64,000 bases of DNA from Gammaproteobacteria bacterium (GTDB lineage Bacteria > Pseudomonadota > Gammaproteobacteria > Ga0077536): contig SHZJ01000010.1 of NCBI GenBank assembly GCA_009692365.1, forward strand, positions 24,481 to 88,480, given 5' to 3'. The notes under the pieces are model-generated. The model searched no databases and had not been told where the DNA came from. It saw only the letters and a program-made list of their open reading frames with translations. This document shows positions 10,335 through 17,831 of the stretch, in pieces. A program made the position numbers and the translations under genes. Position 1 is the stretch's first letter. Every line of letters starts with the position of its first letter.

Positions 10335-10544
10335 TCAACCGGTCAGGCTAGTGTCGCTCGTGTAGAACAGCCCTTTGAGCTGCTGATTGGGCGCTATCTC
10401 GAGACGCAGCAGCACCCGCGCGCCCAGCTTGCGGGCGCGTTCGAAGACCTCATCAGAGGTGCTAAAAGCCACGAATTGGCCATTCAGGTCGTGGAACCCT
10501 GCAAAGCGTGCGATGCGCGCGTCAAACGAGTTCAGAGTTTTCAT
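10335..10544 (-). CDS. small hypothetical protein, 69 aa
   Basis: The reading frame starts MKTLNSFDARIARF and ends TSDTSLTG. The start is supported by a strong Shine-Dalgarno sequence (GGAGGAG) 5 bases before the ATG. The composition is that of a normal soluble alpha/beta protein (segments FVAFSTSDEVFERARKLG and VLLRLEIAP), unlike the biased shadow frames nearby. I do not recognise the family. It stands alone between trpE and the TIGR03790 remnant. Confidence 0.6.
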   Translation of the reverse strand: MKTLNSFDARIARFAGFHDLNGQFVAFSTSDEVFERARKLGARVLLRLEIAPNQQLKGLFYTSDTSLTG

Positions 10545-10702
10545 TGAGGACTCCTCCAAGGGCCGTTTGCGGGTGCTCGGGACCTACCAGCCCGGCGCTT
10601 GCGCCACCTTAAAGTGGTCGACGCTGGAGGTGATAGCGGCGGTCCTGACAGGCGCTGAACCCTCTAAAAACTTTTTCTGTGATGCAGTTCGCGCTGCCCG
10701 CT

Positions 10703-11740
10703 TTAGCGCGGCTCGAGGGGGACGGGTGGTGGGCCGTAAGGGCGCGCCAAGGCTTCACCGACGAACACCCCTTGGCCGGGCCACGCGACGCTTTTCCAAT
10801 AGGCCTCCAGCGCGGTATCGCCCGCAAGATAAGCCGCCATCAGGAGGCCGGGAGAGGGAAATTTCTGCGGGAAATTGCACGGTTCTAGCACCGTGCCGTA
10901 GCTCGCCGTGGCCCCCGCTTCCAGCCAGCGCAGGGCGCTCATTTGGTCGCTGGCGCGGAAGTCGCCGCCACACGCGGTGAGATGGTCGGCGATCGCCCCG
11001 GGTAGGAAGCCTAGGGTCTCCAAATAGGGCACTTGGAGGGTGCCGGTAAAATAGAACAGCACATCGTGGCGGTCGCGAATGCCGGCGCTGCGCTCGATGC
11101 TCACCGGGATGCGCTGCCCCAGTGCCGTTTGTACGGCCGGGGACAGCGGCGCGCGGGTGTTGCGCGCGGCCTCCTGCGTGATCACCAAATACGCCCGTCC
11201 GCGCGGCGCCAGCCCGTCGCTGCGCACGCCGCGGTCGATCAGCGCGCGCGCGTTCGCAAGGCTTTCCGCCGCCAGCATCATGCTGGGATAGAGTTGGAAA
11301 TCGCGCTGGGGCTTGCCCGCGCCAGCGGCATAGTAGGGGTTGGGCGCCGTGGGCTGACACCCGTCCGCACAATAGCGAGGGTTGTAGCCCAACGCGAAGG
11401 CGGTGGTGACGGACTGGCAGCCAACCCGGTAAGGGTAGCGCCAGGCGAGCGCATAGCCTTCGATGCCCTGCGTGGTGTGCATCCGCGCCTTGATGAAGGC
11501 GATCTCGAACACAGCTGGGGTAAGCGCCGGCTGGGGCACGCCCAGCGCGACGTGCACGATATTGGCGGCAGGAATTCCCCTCTACACCCGGTAGTACTCG
11601 CCTATCGCCAGGCTCTGCGGGTCGTCGTCGTTGACGATGACCGCCAGTTCGCTCGCCGTGATGGCCGCCAGTGCGCCGGCGGAGGATAGGCCTAGCGCCA
11701 GCGCCCCAAGTGCGGCGAGCAGGCCGGGACGGGTGCTCAG
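10703..11740 (-). pseudogene. TIGR03790-family protein, interrupted by TAG and lacking a normal start
   Basis: The reconstructed reading frame of 346 codons has the usual length of TIGR03790 proteins. It opens with a signal-peptide-like segment (STRPGLLAALGALALG), continues through AITASELAVIVNDDD and IGEYYRV, meets TAG at 11582-11584, and resumes in the same frame with RGIPAANIVHVALG. The downstream part keeps the family segments GYALAWRYPYRVG and GATASYGTVLEPCN. No ATG, GTG or TTG is available at the 5' end. The only plausible initiator is CTG at 11740, at the place where an ATGA overlap with the upstream gene would be expected. Two lesions suggest an inactive gene, a consensus error, or unusual decoding. 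The function of the family is unknown. Confidence 0.75.
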
Positions 11741-12921
11741 CGAGATTTCTTAAGCGCCTTCATCGCGCGACTCAGGCCATCGATGGTCAGCGGAAACATG
11801 CGCTCGGAGAGGAGGGTCTTGATCACACCGATCGAGGGGATATAACCCCAGTGCTCCTCCGGTTGTGGGTTGAGCCACACCGCGTGCGGATACAGGGCGA
11901 GCAGCCGTGCCATCCACGTCGCACCCGTTTCTTCGTTCCAGTGCTCGATGCTACCGCCCACCGCCATCACCTCATAAGGGCTCATGGTCGCATCGCCCAC
12001 GAAAACCACCTTGTGGTCCGGGCTGTATTTGTTCATTAACTGCGTGGTGGGAAAACGCAGATTGGCGCGCATGAGGTTGTCGCGCCAGACGGTTTCGTAC
12101 ACAAAATTATGAAAGTAGAAATGCTCTAAGTGTTTGAACTCGGTGCGGGTGGCCGAGAACAATTCCGCGCAAACTTTAACGTGCGGGTCCATGGAGCCGC
12201 CCACGTCCAGAAACAGCAGCAGCTTGGTGGCGTTGCGCCGTTCCGCCACCATTTTGATGTCCAGCATCCCCGCTCGGCGTGCCGTACAGCGGATAGTGTC
12301 GTCGATATCGAGTTCTTCTTCGGCGCCTTCGCGCGCGAACTGCCGTAGTTTGCGCAACGCCACCTTGATATTGCGGGTGCCAAGTTCTACTTGGTCGTCG
12401 AGATTGCGGTATTCACGCTTATCCCACACTTTGACGGCCCGGCCTTGGCGACCTTTGGATTCTCCAATGCGCACGCCTTCTGGGTTGTAGCCGTTGGAGC
12501 CGAACGGCGAAGTACCGCCGGTGCCGATCCATTTGTTGCCCCCGTGGTGCTCGCCTTTCTGCTCTTCTAGGCGTTTTTTGAGGGTCTCCATGAGCTTTTC
12601 CCAGCCCCCGAGACTTTCAATTTTCTGTTTTTCTTCCTCGGTGAGGTTGAGTTCCTGCTGCTTGCGCAGCCAGTCCAAGGGGAACTCACCCAGAATTTCT
12701 TCAAACACCGTCTGCTTGCCGCTGATGTAGTCCCCAAAGACTTGGTCAAAACGGTCGAAGAAGCGCTCGTCTTTCACCAAGGTACAACGGGCGAGGAAAT
12801 AGAATTCTTCCACGCTAAACGCCGCGAGGTGCGCTTCCAGGCCGCGCAGGAGGGTCAGATATTCGGTCAGCGAGACCGGGATCTGCACCTTGCGTAGCCG
12901 ATAGAAAAGATCAGTTAGCAC
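11737..12921 (-). CDS. VWA-domain protein, CoxE-like partner of MoxR ATPase
   Basis: The 394-aa protein has a helical N-terminal part, a charged middle (about 95-130) and a C-terminal von Willebrand A domain. Its MIDAS motif is DVGGSMD (239-245), with FVGDATMSP contributing later metal ligands. Such proteins pair with MoxR AAA+ ATPases and act in assembly or maturation of metalloenzymes or envelope complexes. It overlaps the MoxR gene by 11 bases, which supports a complex. The stop codon region overlaps the TIGR03790 remnant by 4 bases. Confidence 0.85.
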   Translation of the reverse strand: MLTDLFYRLRKVQIPVSLTEYLTLLRGLEAHLAAFSVEEFYFLARCTLVKDERFFDRFDQVFGDYISGKQTVFEEILGEFPLDWLRKQQELNLTEEEKQKIESLGGWEKLMETLKKRLEEQKGEHHGGNKWIGTGGTSPFGSNGYNPEGVRIGESKGRQGRAVKVWDKREYRNLDDQVELGTRNIKVALRKLRQFAREGAEEELDIDDTIRCTARRAGMLDIKMVAERRNATKLLLFLDVGGSMDPHVKVCAELFSATRTEFKHLEHFYFHNFVYETVWRDNLMRANLRFPTTQLMNKYSPDHKVVFVGDATMSPYEVMAVGGSIEHWNEETGATWMARLLALYPHAVWLNPQPEEHWGYIPSIGVIKTLLSERMFPLTIDGLSRAMKALKKSR

Positions 12922-13768
12922 CGGGGCGCCGCGACAGGAACACCAAGCGCTCGAATAAATGCATGTCTTGCTCGTTTTTGAGCAACGCCCCGTAGAGCTT
13001 GGGGATAGCTTTGCGGGAGTCTTTTTCGCGCAGGGCCTCGGGTGGGATGTCTTCGGCCACCAAGAGTTTGATCCAATCCAGCAGTTCGGAGGTCGACGGT
13101 TTTTTCTTCAGCCCCGGCAGCTCGCGCAGTTCGAAAAAGCACTGCATGGCCTCGGCCAACAGGCGTTTTTTGATGTCCGGGAAATGCACTTTGACGATGG
13201 TTTCCATGGTGTCCGCTTCGGGGAAACGGATGTAATGGAAGAAGCAACGGCGCAGAAAGGCGTCGGGGAGCTCTTTCTCGTTGTTACTGGTAATGATGAT
13301 GATGGGACGCTGGCGGGCCTGGATGGTTTCCTGAGTCTCGTAAACGTAGAACTCCATGCGGTCGAGTTCCTGCAGGAGGTCGTTCGGAAATTCGATATCG
13401 GCTTTGTCGATTTCGTCGATGAGCAGTACCGGCTGGCTGTCGGCTTCAAAGGCTTCCCAGAGTTTGCCTTTGAGAATGTAGTTCCGGATGTCCTTGACCT
13501 TGTCGTCGCCCAGTTGGGAATCGCGCAAGCGCGCGACGGCGTCGTACTCGTACAGGCCGCGCGCCGCCTTGGTGGTGGACTTGATGTGCCAGGGGATGAG
13601 CGGTCGGCCCAGAGAGTTGGCAATTTCCTCGGCCAGCATGGTTTTGCCGGTGCCCGGCTCGCCCTTGACCAGCAGTGGGCGCTCCAGCGTGATCGCCGCA
13701 TTGACCGCCATCATGAGGTCGTCGGTGGCGACATAGGTGTCGGTGCCGGAAAAACGTTGCTTGGACAT
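12911..13768 (-). CDS. MoxR-family AAA+ ATPase
   Basis: The 285-aa AAA+ ATPase has Walker A GEPGTGKT (36-43), Walker B LLIDEIDK (115-122), sensor 1 around IIIITSNNEKELPD and an FLRRC arginine segment (about 172-176). It belongs to the MoxR class of chaperone-like ATPases that work with VWA proteins. The ATG at 13768 (MSKQRFSGTD) begins the conserved region; the upstream extension is not conserved. It is the first gene of a probable operon with the VWA gene and the TIGR03790 remnant. Confidence 0.9.
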   Translation of the reverse strand: MSKQRFSGTDTYVATDDLMMAVNAAITLERPLLVKGEPGTGKTMLAEEIANSLGRPLIPWHIKSTTKAARGLYEYDAVARLRDSQLGDDKVKDIRNYILKGKLWEAFEADSQPVLLIDEIDKADIEFPNDLLQELDRMEFYVYETQETIQARQRPIIIITSNNEKELPDAFLRRCFFHYIRFPEADTMETIVKVHFPDIKKRLLAEAMQCFFELRELPGLKKKPSTSELLDWIKLLVAEDIPPEALREKDSRKAIPKLYGALLKNEQDMHLFERLVFLSRRPGAN

Positions 13769-13994
13769 GAATGAACCCACTGGAAAAATTGAGGCCAAAT
13801 TGTATGACACTGGGACGAGCCAGCCTACCCATGCCCAGGCGGCCCCCGTGCGGCCGCCTGCGCGCTCACCGCAGGTAAACGCTGGTGAGGGCCGGGCTTG
13901 GGTGCTTGGAACTGAGAACCAGCGCACGGTTTGCTGGCTCCGGCCCTTTTAGGGTAGAGGCCTAACACAACGGTTATGAGGGAGGTGCCCGGTG

Positions 13995-14528
13995 ATGGTT
14001 GAAATCTCCAGTTGGCAGCAAGCCCAACGCGCCGCAGTGCGGCGCTCGCCCGCGGCAAGCCCTTGGGAGTCACGGGCCTGCACGGCGAACGACCAACGCA
14101 GAGCAATGCGCCACGAACTCAGTCTGCCGGTGACTTTTCGCAACAGCGGCGGTCAGCAAGCAGCGGCTTGGGTGCAAAATGCGACGTCCGAAGGTTTTCA
14201 AATCCGCTGCAACCCGGCCACCGCGCAGGCGATCCATCCGTTGGCCGGACGCCTGAACGATGAGAACAGGCCGGTGCTGCAGGCCAGCTTTATCTTAAGT
14301 TCGAGCGCAGAGCCGCAGGTCCTCTCGGTGGGGGTGCAGTTGCTGTATCGCACGCCGCACGCCGAGGAGCCACGCTGCCTGCTCGGTTTCCGCTTTCTAA
14401 GCCTGCGACCCAAGGCGCGGCGCCTGCTGGCGAGGTTTTTTAGCGACGAGTTGCCGGGCCAACCAAGCGCGGGCTGGCATCAGGCGTCTAAATTAGGAAT
14501 CAGCGAACTGCGCAGCAGGGCAATCTGA
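13995..14528 (+). CDS. PilZ-like domain protein
   Basis: The 177-aa protein has features of a PilZ domain: a basic motif RRAMRHE at about 36-42 and NATSEGF at about 60-66, where a canonical c-di-GMP binder would have D/N-x-S-x-x-G. A later stretch VGVQLLYRTP plus LLGFRFLSL fits the closing strands. c-di-GMP binding is therefore plausible but not certain. GGAGG at 13981 supports the ATG at 13995. Its 3' end overlaps the convergent DUF465 gene by 49 bases. Confidence 0.55.
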   Translation: MVEISSWQQAQRAAVRRSPAASPWESRACTANDQRRAMRHELSLPVTFRNSGGQQAAAWVQNATSEGFQIRCNPATAQAIHPLAGRLNDENRPVLQASFILSSSAEPQVLSVGVQLLYRTPHAEEPRCLLGFRFLSLRPKARRLLARFFSDELPGQPSAGWHQASKLGISELRSRAI

Positions 14529-14698
14529 TCTTTCAGCAAGAGCTTGCGGCGCTTGAGGCGTTTTAGCAGCAGTTCGTCGAGATCGGGTTGCAGGCTCAAG
14601 CGCGCCACGATTTCGTCCAGATCGCGATGTTCAACCTCGAACGCCCGCAGGCGTCGCTCGATGGATACGGAACTCTCTTTTCGCACACCAACACCCAT
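14480..14698 (-). CDS. DUF465 (YdcH-like) small protein
   Basis: The 72-aa, mostly helical protein fits the YdcH/DUF465 family: SIERRLRAFEVEHRDLDEIV, then LKRLKRRKLLLKDQIALL, the usual Leu-Lys heptads with a conserved LKRLKxxKLxLKDxI block. The function of the family is unknown. The 3' end overlaps the PilZ-like gene on the other strand. TAGAAT on the minus strand at 14728-14723 could be its -10 box. Confidence 0.8.
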   Translation of the reverse strand: MGVGVRKESSVSIERRLRAFEVEHRDLDEIVARLSLQPDLDELLLKRLKRRKLLLKDQIALLRSSLIPNLDA

Positions 14699-14916
14699 TC
14701 AGCACGTTAACCGATGCGGGCGATTCTACCTTGTCGCCCCGAAACAAGAACCTCCCGGCGGCGCTTGGCGCGGGTCTCGGGCGGCAACTGCGTGAGCGAG
14801 TTCACATCTTGCGACATGCGAGGGGGGCAAAAACCCGCACCAGCCGCTACGACGGCTAACCGACGCTGCGCGTCAGCAACGTTGCTCGTTCACTCCTACG
14901 AGGGGAGAGGCCCGCT

Positions 14917-15972
14917 ATGAGCACTGCAGAAATCGCTAGCCAACCGCTAGTCACCGCCCCGAGCGCGCCGAGCGTGGAGTCGCTAAAGACGTGGTTGCGC
15001 GGCCGTGTACGCACCACTCAGTTGGCCAAGCTGCCGTCCGCCCACCTGCAACGCCTGCTGGTCGCGTTTGAACAGACTTGTTTTCGGGCCGGTGATTGGG
15101 TGCTGCGTCAGGGGGAACCCGGCGAGCACTATTACGTTATTGTCAGCGGTCAGTGCGAAGTGGCGCGCAGCGATGAACCGCAAGGCGTGGGGCGTCGCGT
15201 GGCAGAATTGGGGCCGGGAGAGACTTTTGGCGAAGAGGGGCTAGTGGCCAATCGGCCACGTAACGCCTCGGTGCGCATGCTCACAGCCGGCACGCTGCTG
15301 CGGTTGCCGAAGCAGGCTTTTCTCGAATCGCTGCTGCGCCCGCTGGTCCGGCCCCTCAACTACGACCAAGCCGACAAGCTCGTGGTCAGCGGCGGTGCCT
15401 GTTGGCTCGGCGTGTGCGAGGAACACGCACCGGCGATAGACGCCCGCGCCACAGCGGTGCGAGAGCCGCTAGCCGGGCTGCGACAATTTGCGCTTGGGCA
15501 GCCGCACGACCGCCGGTTTGTGGTGTATTGCCGTAACGGCGTGCGCAGTGCCGTGGGCGCTTTTTTATTGGCCGAGCGGGGCTTCGATGTCTACTATTTA
15601 CGCGGCGGTTTGCAGCGCTACGGTCTGCTGGCCGCGCCGGTGGCGCCACTCGATTTGGAAATCATCCCCGCCGACGCCGCCCTCCGCGTCGCCGACCCCG
15701 CCCCCCAGGACCCCACTAAGGAGCGCCGCGCCCCCACTGCGGCCCCGGCCCGACTTTCCCTGGTGCCCGATCTGCGGGACGACGCCGAGCGGGAAATTGA
15801 ACACTGGCTGCTAGAACAGGAAGCCTTGCGCGCAGCGCAGACCGGCGCGCGTGAGGTGTACTGCGCCGCGGCGCATCGGGCGCGCCTGCGCGAACGCGAT
15901 CTGGCCGTCCAGGCCGCCGCGCGGGCCCATACCCAGGCGCTGATCGACGACCTCGCCCACGGCCTCGATTAG
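14917..15972 (+). CDS. cyclic nucleotide-binding domain fused to rhodanese domain
   Basis: The 351-aa soluble protein joins three parts. Residues about 40-140 are a cNMP-binding fold (CFRAGDWVLRQGEPGEHYYVI, phosphate-binding cassette GEEGLVANRPRNASVR). Residues about 155-240 are a rhodanese with active Cys205 in the loop CRNGVRS. The C-terminal part (about 285-350) is charged, Ala-rich and probably a coiled coil. Before it lies a Pro/Ala linker. It may couple a nucleotide signal to sulfur transfer. It stands alone downstream of DUF465, which reads away from it. Confidence 0.85.
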   Translation: MSTAEIASQPLVTAPSAPSVESLKTWLRGRVRTTQLAKLPSAHLQRLLVAFEQTCFRAGDWVLRQGEPGEHYYVIVSGQCEVARSDEPQGVGRRVAELGPGETFGEEGLVANRPRNASVRMLTAGTLLRLPKQAFLESLLRPLVRPLNYDQADKLVVSGGACWLGVCEEHAPAIDARATAVREPLAGLRQFALGQPHDRRFVVYCRNGVRSAVGAFLLAERGFDVYYLRGGLQRYGLLAAPVAPLDLEIIPADAALRVADPAPQDPTKERRAPTAAPARLSLVPDLRDDAEREIEHWLLEQEALRAAQTGAREVYCAAAHRARLRERDLAVQAAARAHTQALIDDLAHGLD

Positions 15973-15984
15973 GCCTAAGTCCGC

Positions 15985-16320
15985 TCAGCCAGCGGGCCGT
16001 AAATCCAGATAAATAGCGCCCTCCGGATGATGCACCCGGGCCCACGCCAGCGCGCCGTTGGTCAGCGCGACCTCACCCGTGTGGCGCTGCGCGCCATCGC
16101 GACTGAACTCAAACCGATACACGCGTAGGACGACCAGCCGGCCATGCCCCCACCGCAGCGCTAGCCGGTGCAGGGCCACGCTCTCATCCAGCCGCTGCAG
16201 GGCTAACTCGCGGCAGAGTTTCTCGACGCCGCGCAGCGCGCATTCCCGTCCGGCAGTACTCCAGGTCCACAGCCCCGCGAGGCCACCGGCGGCCAGCAAT
16301 AGCGCCAGCGCCTCGTGCAT
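15985..16320 (-). CDS. DUF3301 family protein, membrane-anchored
   Basis: The 111-aa protein has an N-terminal hydrophobic segment (ALALLLAAGGLAGLW) and a soluble part with RECALRGVEKLCRELALQRLDESVAL and YRFEFSRDGAQRHTGEVAL. This matches the DUF3301 layout: one membrane helix, then a Cys/Leu-rich region and FEFSxDG. The function is unknown. It starts 8 bases after the stop of the CPXCG gene, so the two probably form an operon. Confidence 0.72.
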   Translation of the reverse strand: MHEALALLLAAGGLAGLWTWSTAGRECALRGVEKLCRELALQRLDESVALHRLALRWGHGRLVVLRVYRFEFSRDGAQRHTGEVALTNGALAWARVHHPEGAIYLDLRPAG

Positions 16321-16327
16321 CAGGCGC

Positions 16328-16516
16328 TCAGTCGTCCGACCGGCGGGCTTGAAAGCGTTCGAGTTCTCCATCGAGGTCAAAATCGCAGCTGATTTCGATC
16401 GGCTGGCAGCACACTTCGCAGTCCTCTACGTAGCGTTGGGCACCCGCCGAGCCATCAATCACGCAGCTCACGGGTTCGCCGCAGTAAGGACAGTCAAAGG
16501 TTTGTTCGGACACCAT
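16328..16516 (-). CDS. CPXCG motif cysteine-rich protein
   Basis: The 62-aa protein has CPYCG (9-13) and a second pair, CEVCCQP (33-39), which together would make a zinc ribbon. The acidic C-terminal part is typical of the small CPXCG family found in gammaproteobacteria. Function is unknown; zinc binding is inferred from the paired cysteines. It lies between yajQ (12 bases upstream) and the DUF3301 gene, all on the minus strand, so the three may be one transcript. Confidence 0.85.
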   Translation of the reverse strand: MVSEQTFDCPYCGEPVSCVIDGSAGAQRYVEDCEVCCQPIEISCDFDLDGELERFQARRSDD

Positions 16517-16528
16517 GTCGGCGCGGCC

Positions 16529-17011
16529 TTAGTCGCGAAAATTAGTGAACTGCAGGGGCACGCCCAAGGCGCTGCCACGCAGCGCGGCCATGACGTCCTG
16601 TAGGTCGTCGCGTTTTTTGCCCGTAATGCGCACTTGCTCATCCTGAATTTGCACCTGCACCTTAATTTGAGTTTCCTTGATCGCCTTGACGACCTTGCGC
16701 GCGTATTCCGCGTCGAGGCCATTGCGCACGGTGACCTTTTGCCGGGCTTCACTCAAGTTGCGGCTGACCTCACCAATATCGAGGCTGGTGACATCGATGC
16801 CCCGCTTGGCCATGCGCAGGCGCAGGATTTCGAGCACCTGTTGGACCTGAAAATCGGCTTCCGCGCTGAGGGTGAGGACGTATTTGTCCTGCTCGACACG
16901 CGCACCCGTCCCTTTTAAATCGAACCGATTGCCGATTTCCCGCGTAGTTTGATCGACCGCGTTGGCAAGTTCGTGGGCATCAACTTCCGAGACCACGTCA
17001 AATGAGGGCAT
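16529..17011 (-). CDS. yajQ: YajQ family nucleotide-binding protein
   Basis: The 160-aa protein matches YajQ from MPSFDVVSEVD to QFTNFRD, at the family's normal length. It carries the paired RNP-like folds (NRFDLKGT, KVQVQIQDEQVRITGKKRDD). YajQ proteins bind c-di-GMP in Xanthomonas and Pseudomonas and have been linked to tRNA and transcription-factor binding. The ATG at 17011 gives the conserved N-terminus. It diverges from the HAD gene, with 100 bases between starts. Confidence 0.95.
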   Translation of the reverse strand: MPSFDVVSEVDAHELANAVDQTTREIGNRFDLKGTGARVEQDKYVLTLSAEADFQVQQVLEILRLRMAKRGIDVTSLDIGEVSRNLSEARQKVTVRNGLDAEYARKVVKAIKETQIKVQVQIQDEQVRITGKKRDDLQDVMAALRGSALGVPLQFTNFRD

Positions 17012-17111
17012 GATGGCGCTCCAGCAGCTCAAGGCCTTGGAGTTTAGCGCTTCGCGCCTCACCCCCAACAGCCTTGAATTGCCCCGCTGCAATCCCAATT
17101 TAGAGAAAATC

Positions 17112-17831
17112 GTGCTGGCGCTAATTTCGTTCGACCTCGATGACACCCTGTGGGACGCCGGGCCCGTGCTCTGGCGGGCTGAGGAATTGCAATACGCCTG
17201 GCTGCAGGAGCAGCTGCCACGGGTGACGGCAGAACTGGGCATCCCGGAACTCCAAGCACGGCGCCGGGATTTGGCCCGCGAACAACCAGCGCTGGCGCAC
17301 GATTTCACGCAGTTGCGCCTGCACGCGCTGCGCGAACTGTGCGTGCGCTTTGGCTATCCGGAAGGTTTGGCGCCGCTGGGCCTCGCGGTTTTTGTGGCGG
17401 CGCGCAGCCAAGTTGTTTTATTCCCCGAAGTGGACGCCGTGCTGCGCGCGCTGGCCACGCGCTATCGACTGGCGGCGCTGACGAACGGCAACACGGACTT
17501 GGTGCGCGCGGGCGTGGCCCATTATTTCGAGTTCGCCCTGTCCCCCGCCGAGACCGGCACCAGCAAACCCGATCCGCGCATGTTCGAGGCCCTGTGGCGG
17601 CGTGCCGGGGTGGCCGCTGAGAGCGTTGTGCATGTCGGGGATGAGCCGCTGCACGACATCGAGGGTGCCCATCGCGCCAAGTTGGCGTCGGTCTGGGTGA
17701 ATCGCCGGGCGCGCGCGTGGCCAACCGAGTACCGTCCGGCACACGCCGAAATTACGACGCTGACCCAATTGCCGGCAGCTATCGACCGACTCGCGGCAGA
17801 GTCCGCGTTAAAAAGGACTGTAGAAACATGA
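17112..17831 (+). CDS. HAD-superfamily hydrolase (YigB/YjjG-like phosphatase)
   Basis: About 239 residues; the HAD motifs are DLDDT (motif I, with a Trp-Asp-Ala cap start), TNGN (motif II), SKPDP with the catalytic Lys (motif III) and GDEPLHDIEGA (motif IV). The class I cap suggests a small-phosphate phosphatase such as YigB or YjjG; the substrate is unproven. The start is uncertain: GTG at 17112 just precedes LALISFDLDDT, but ATG codons near 17010 are possible. The stop overlaps the next ATG (ATGA). Confidence 0.85.
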   Translation: MLALISFDLDDTLWDAGPVLWRAEELQYAWLQEQLPRVTAELGIPELQARRRDLAREQPALAHDFTQLRLHALRELCVRFGYPEGLAPLGLAVFVAARSQVVLFPEVDAVLRALATRYRLAALTNGNTDLVRAGVAHYFEFALSPAETGTSKPDPRMFEALWRRAGVAAESVVHVGDEPLHDIEGAHRAKLASVWVNRRARAWPTEYRPAHAEITTLTQLPAAIDRLAAESALKRTVET

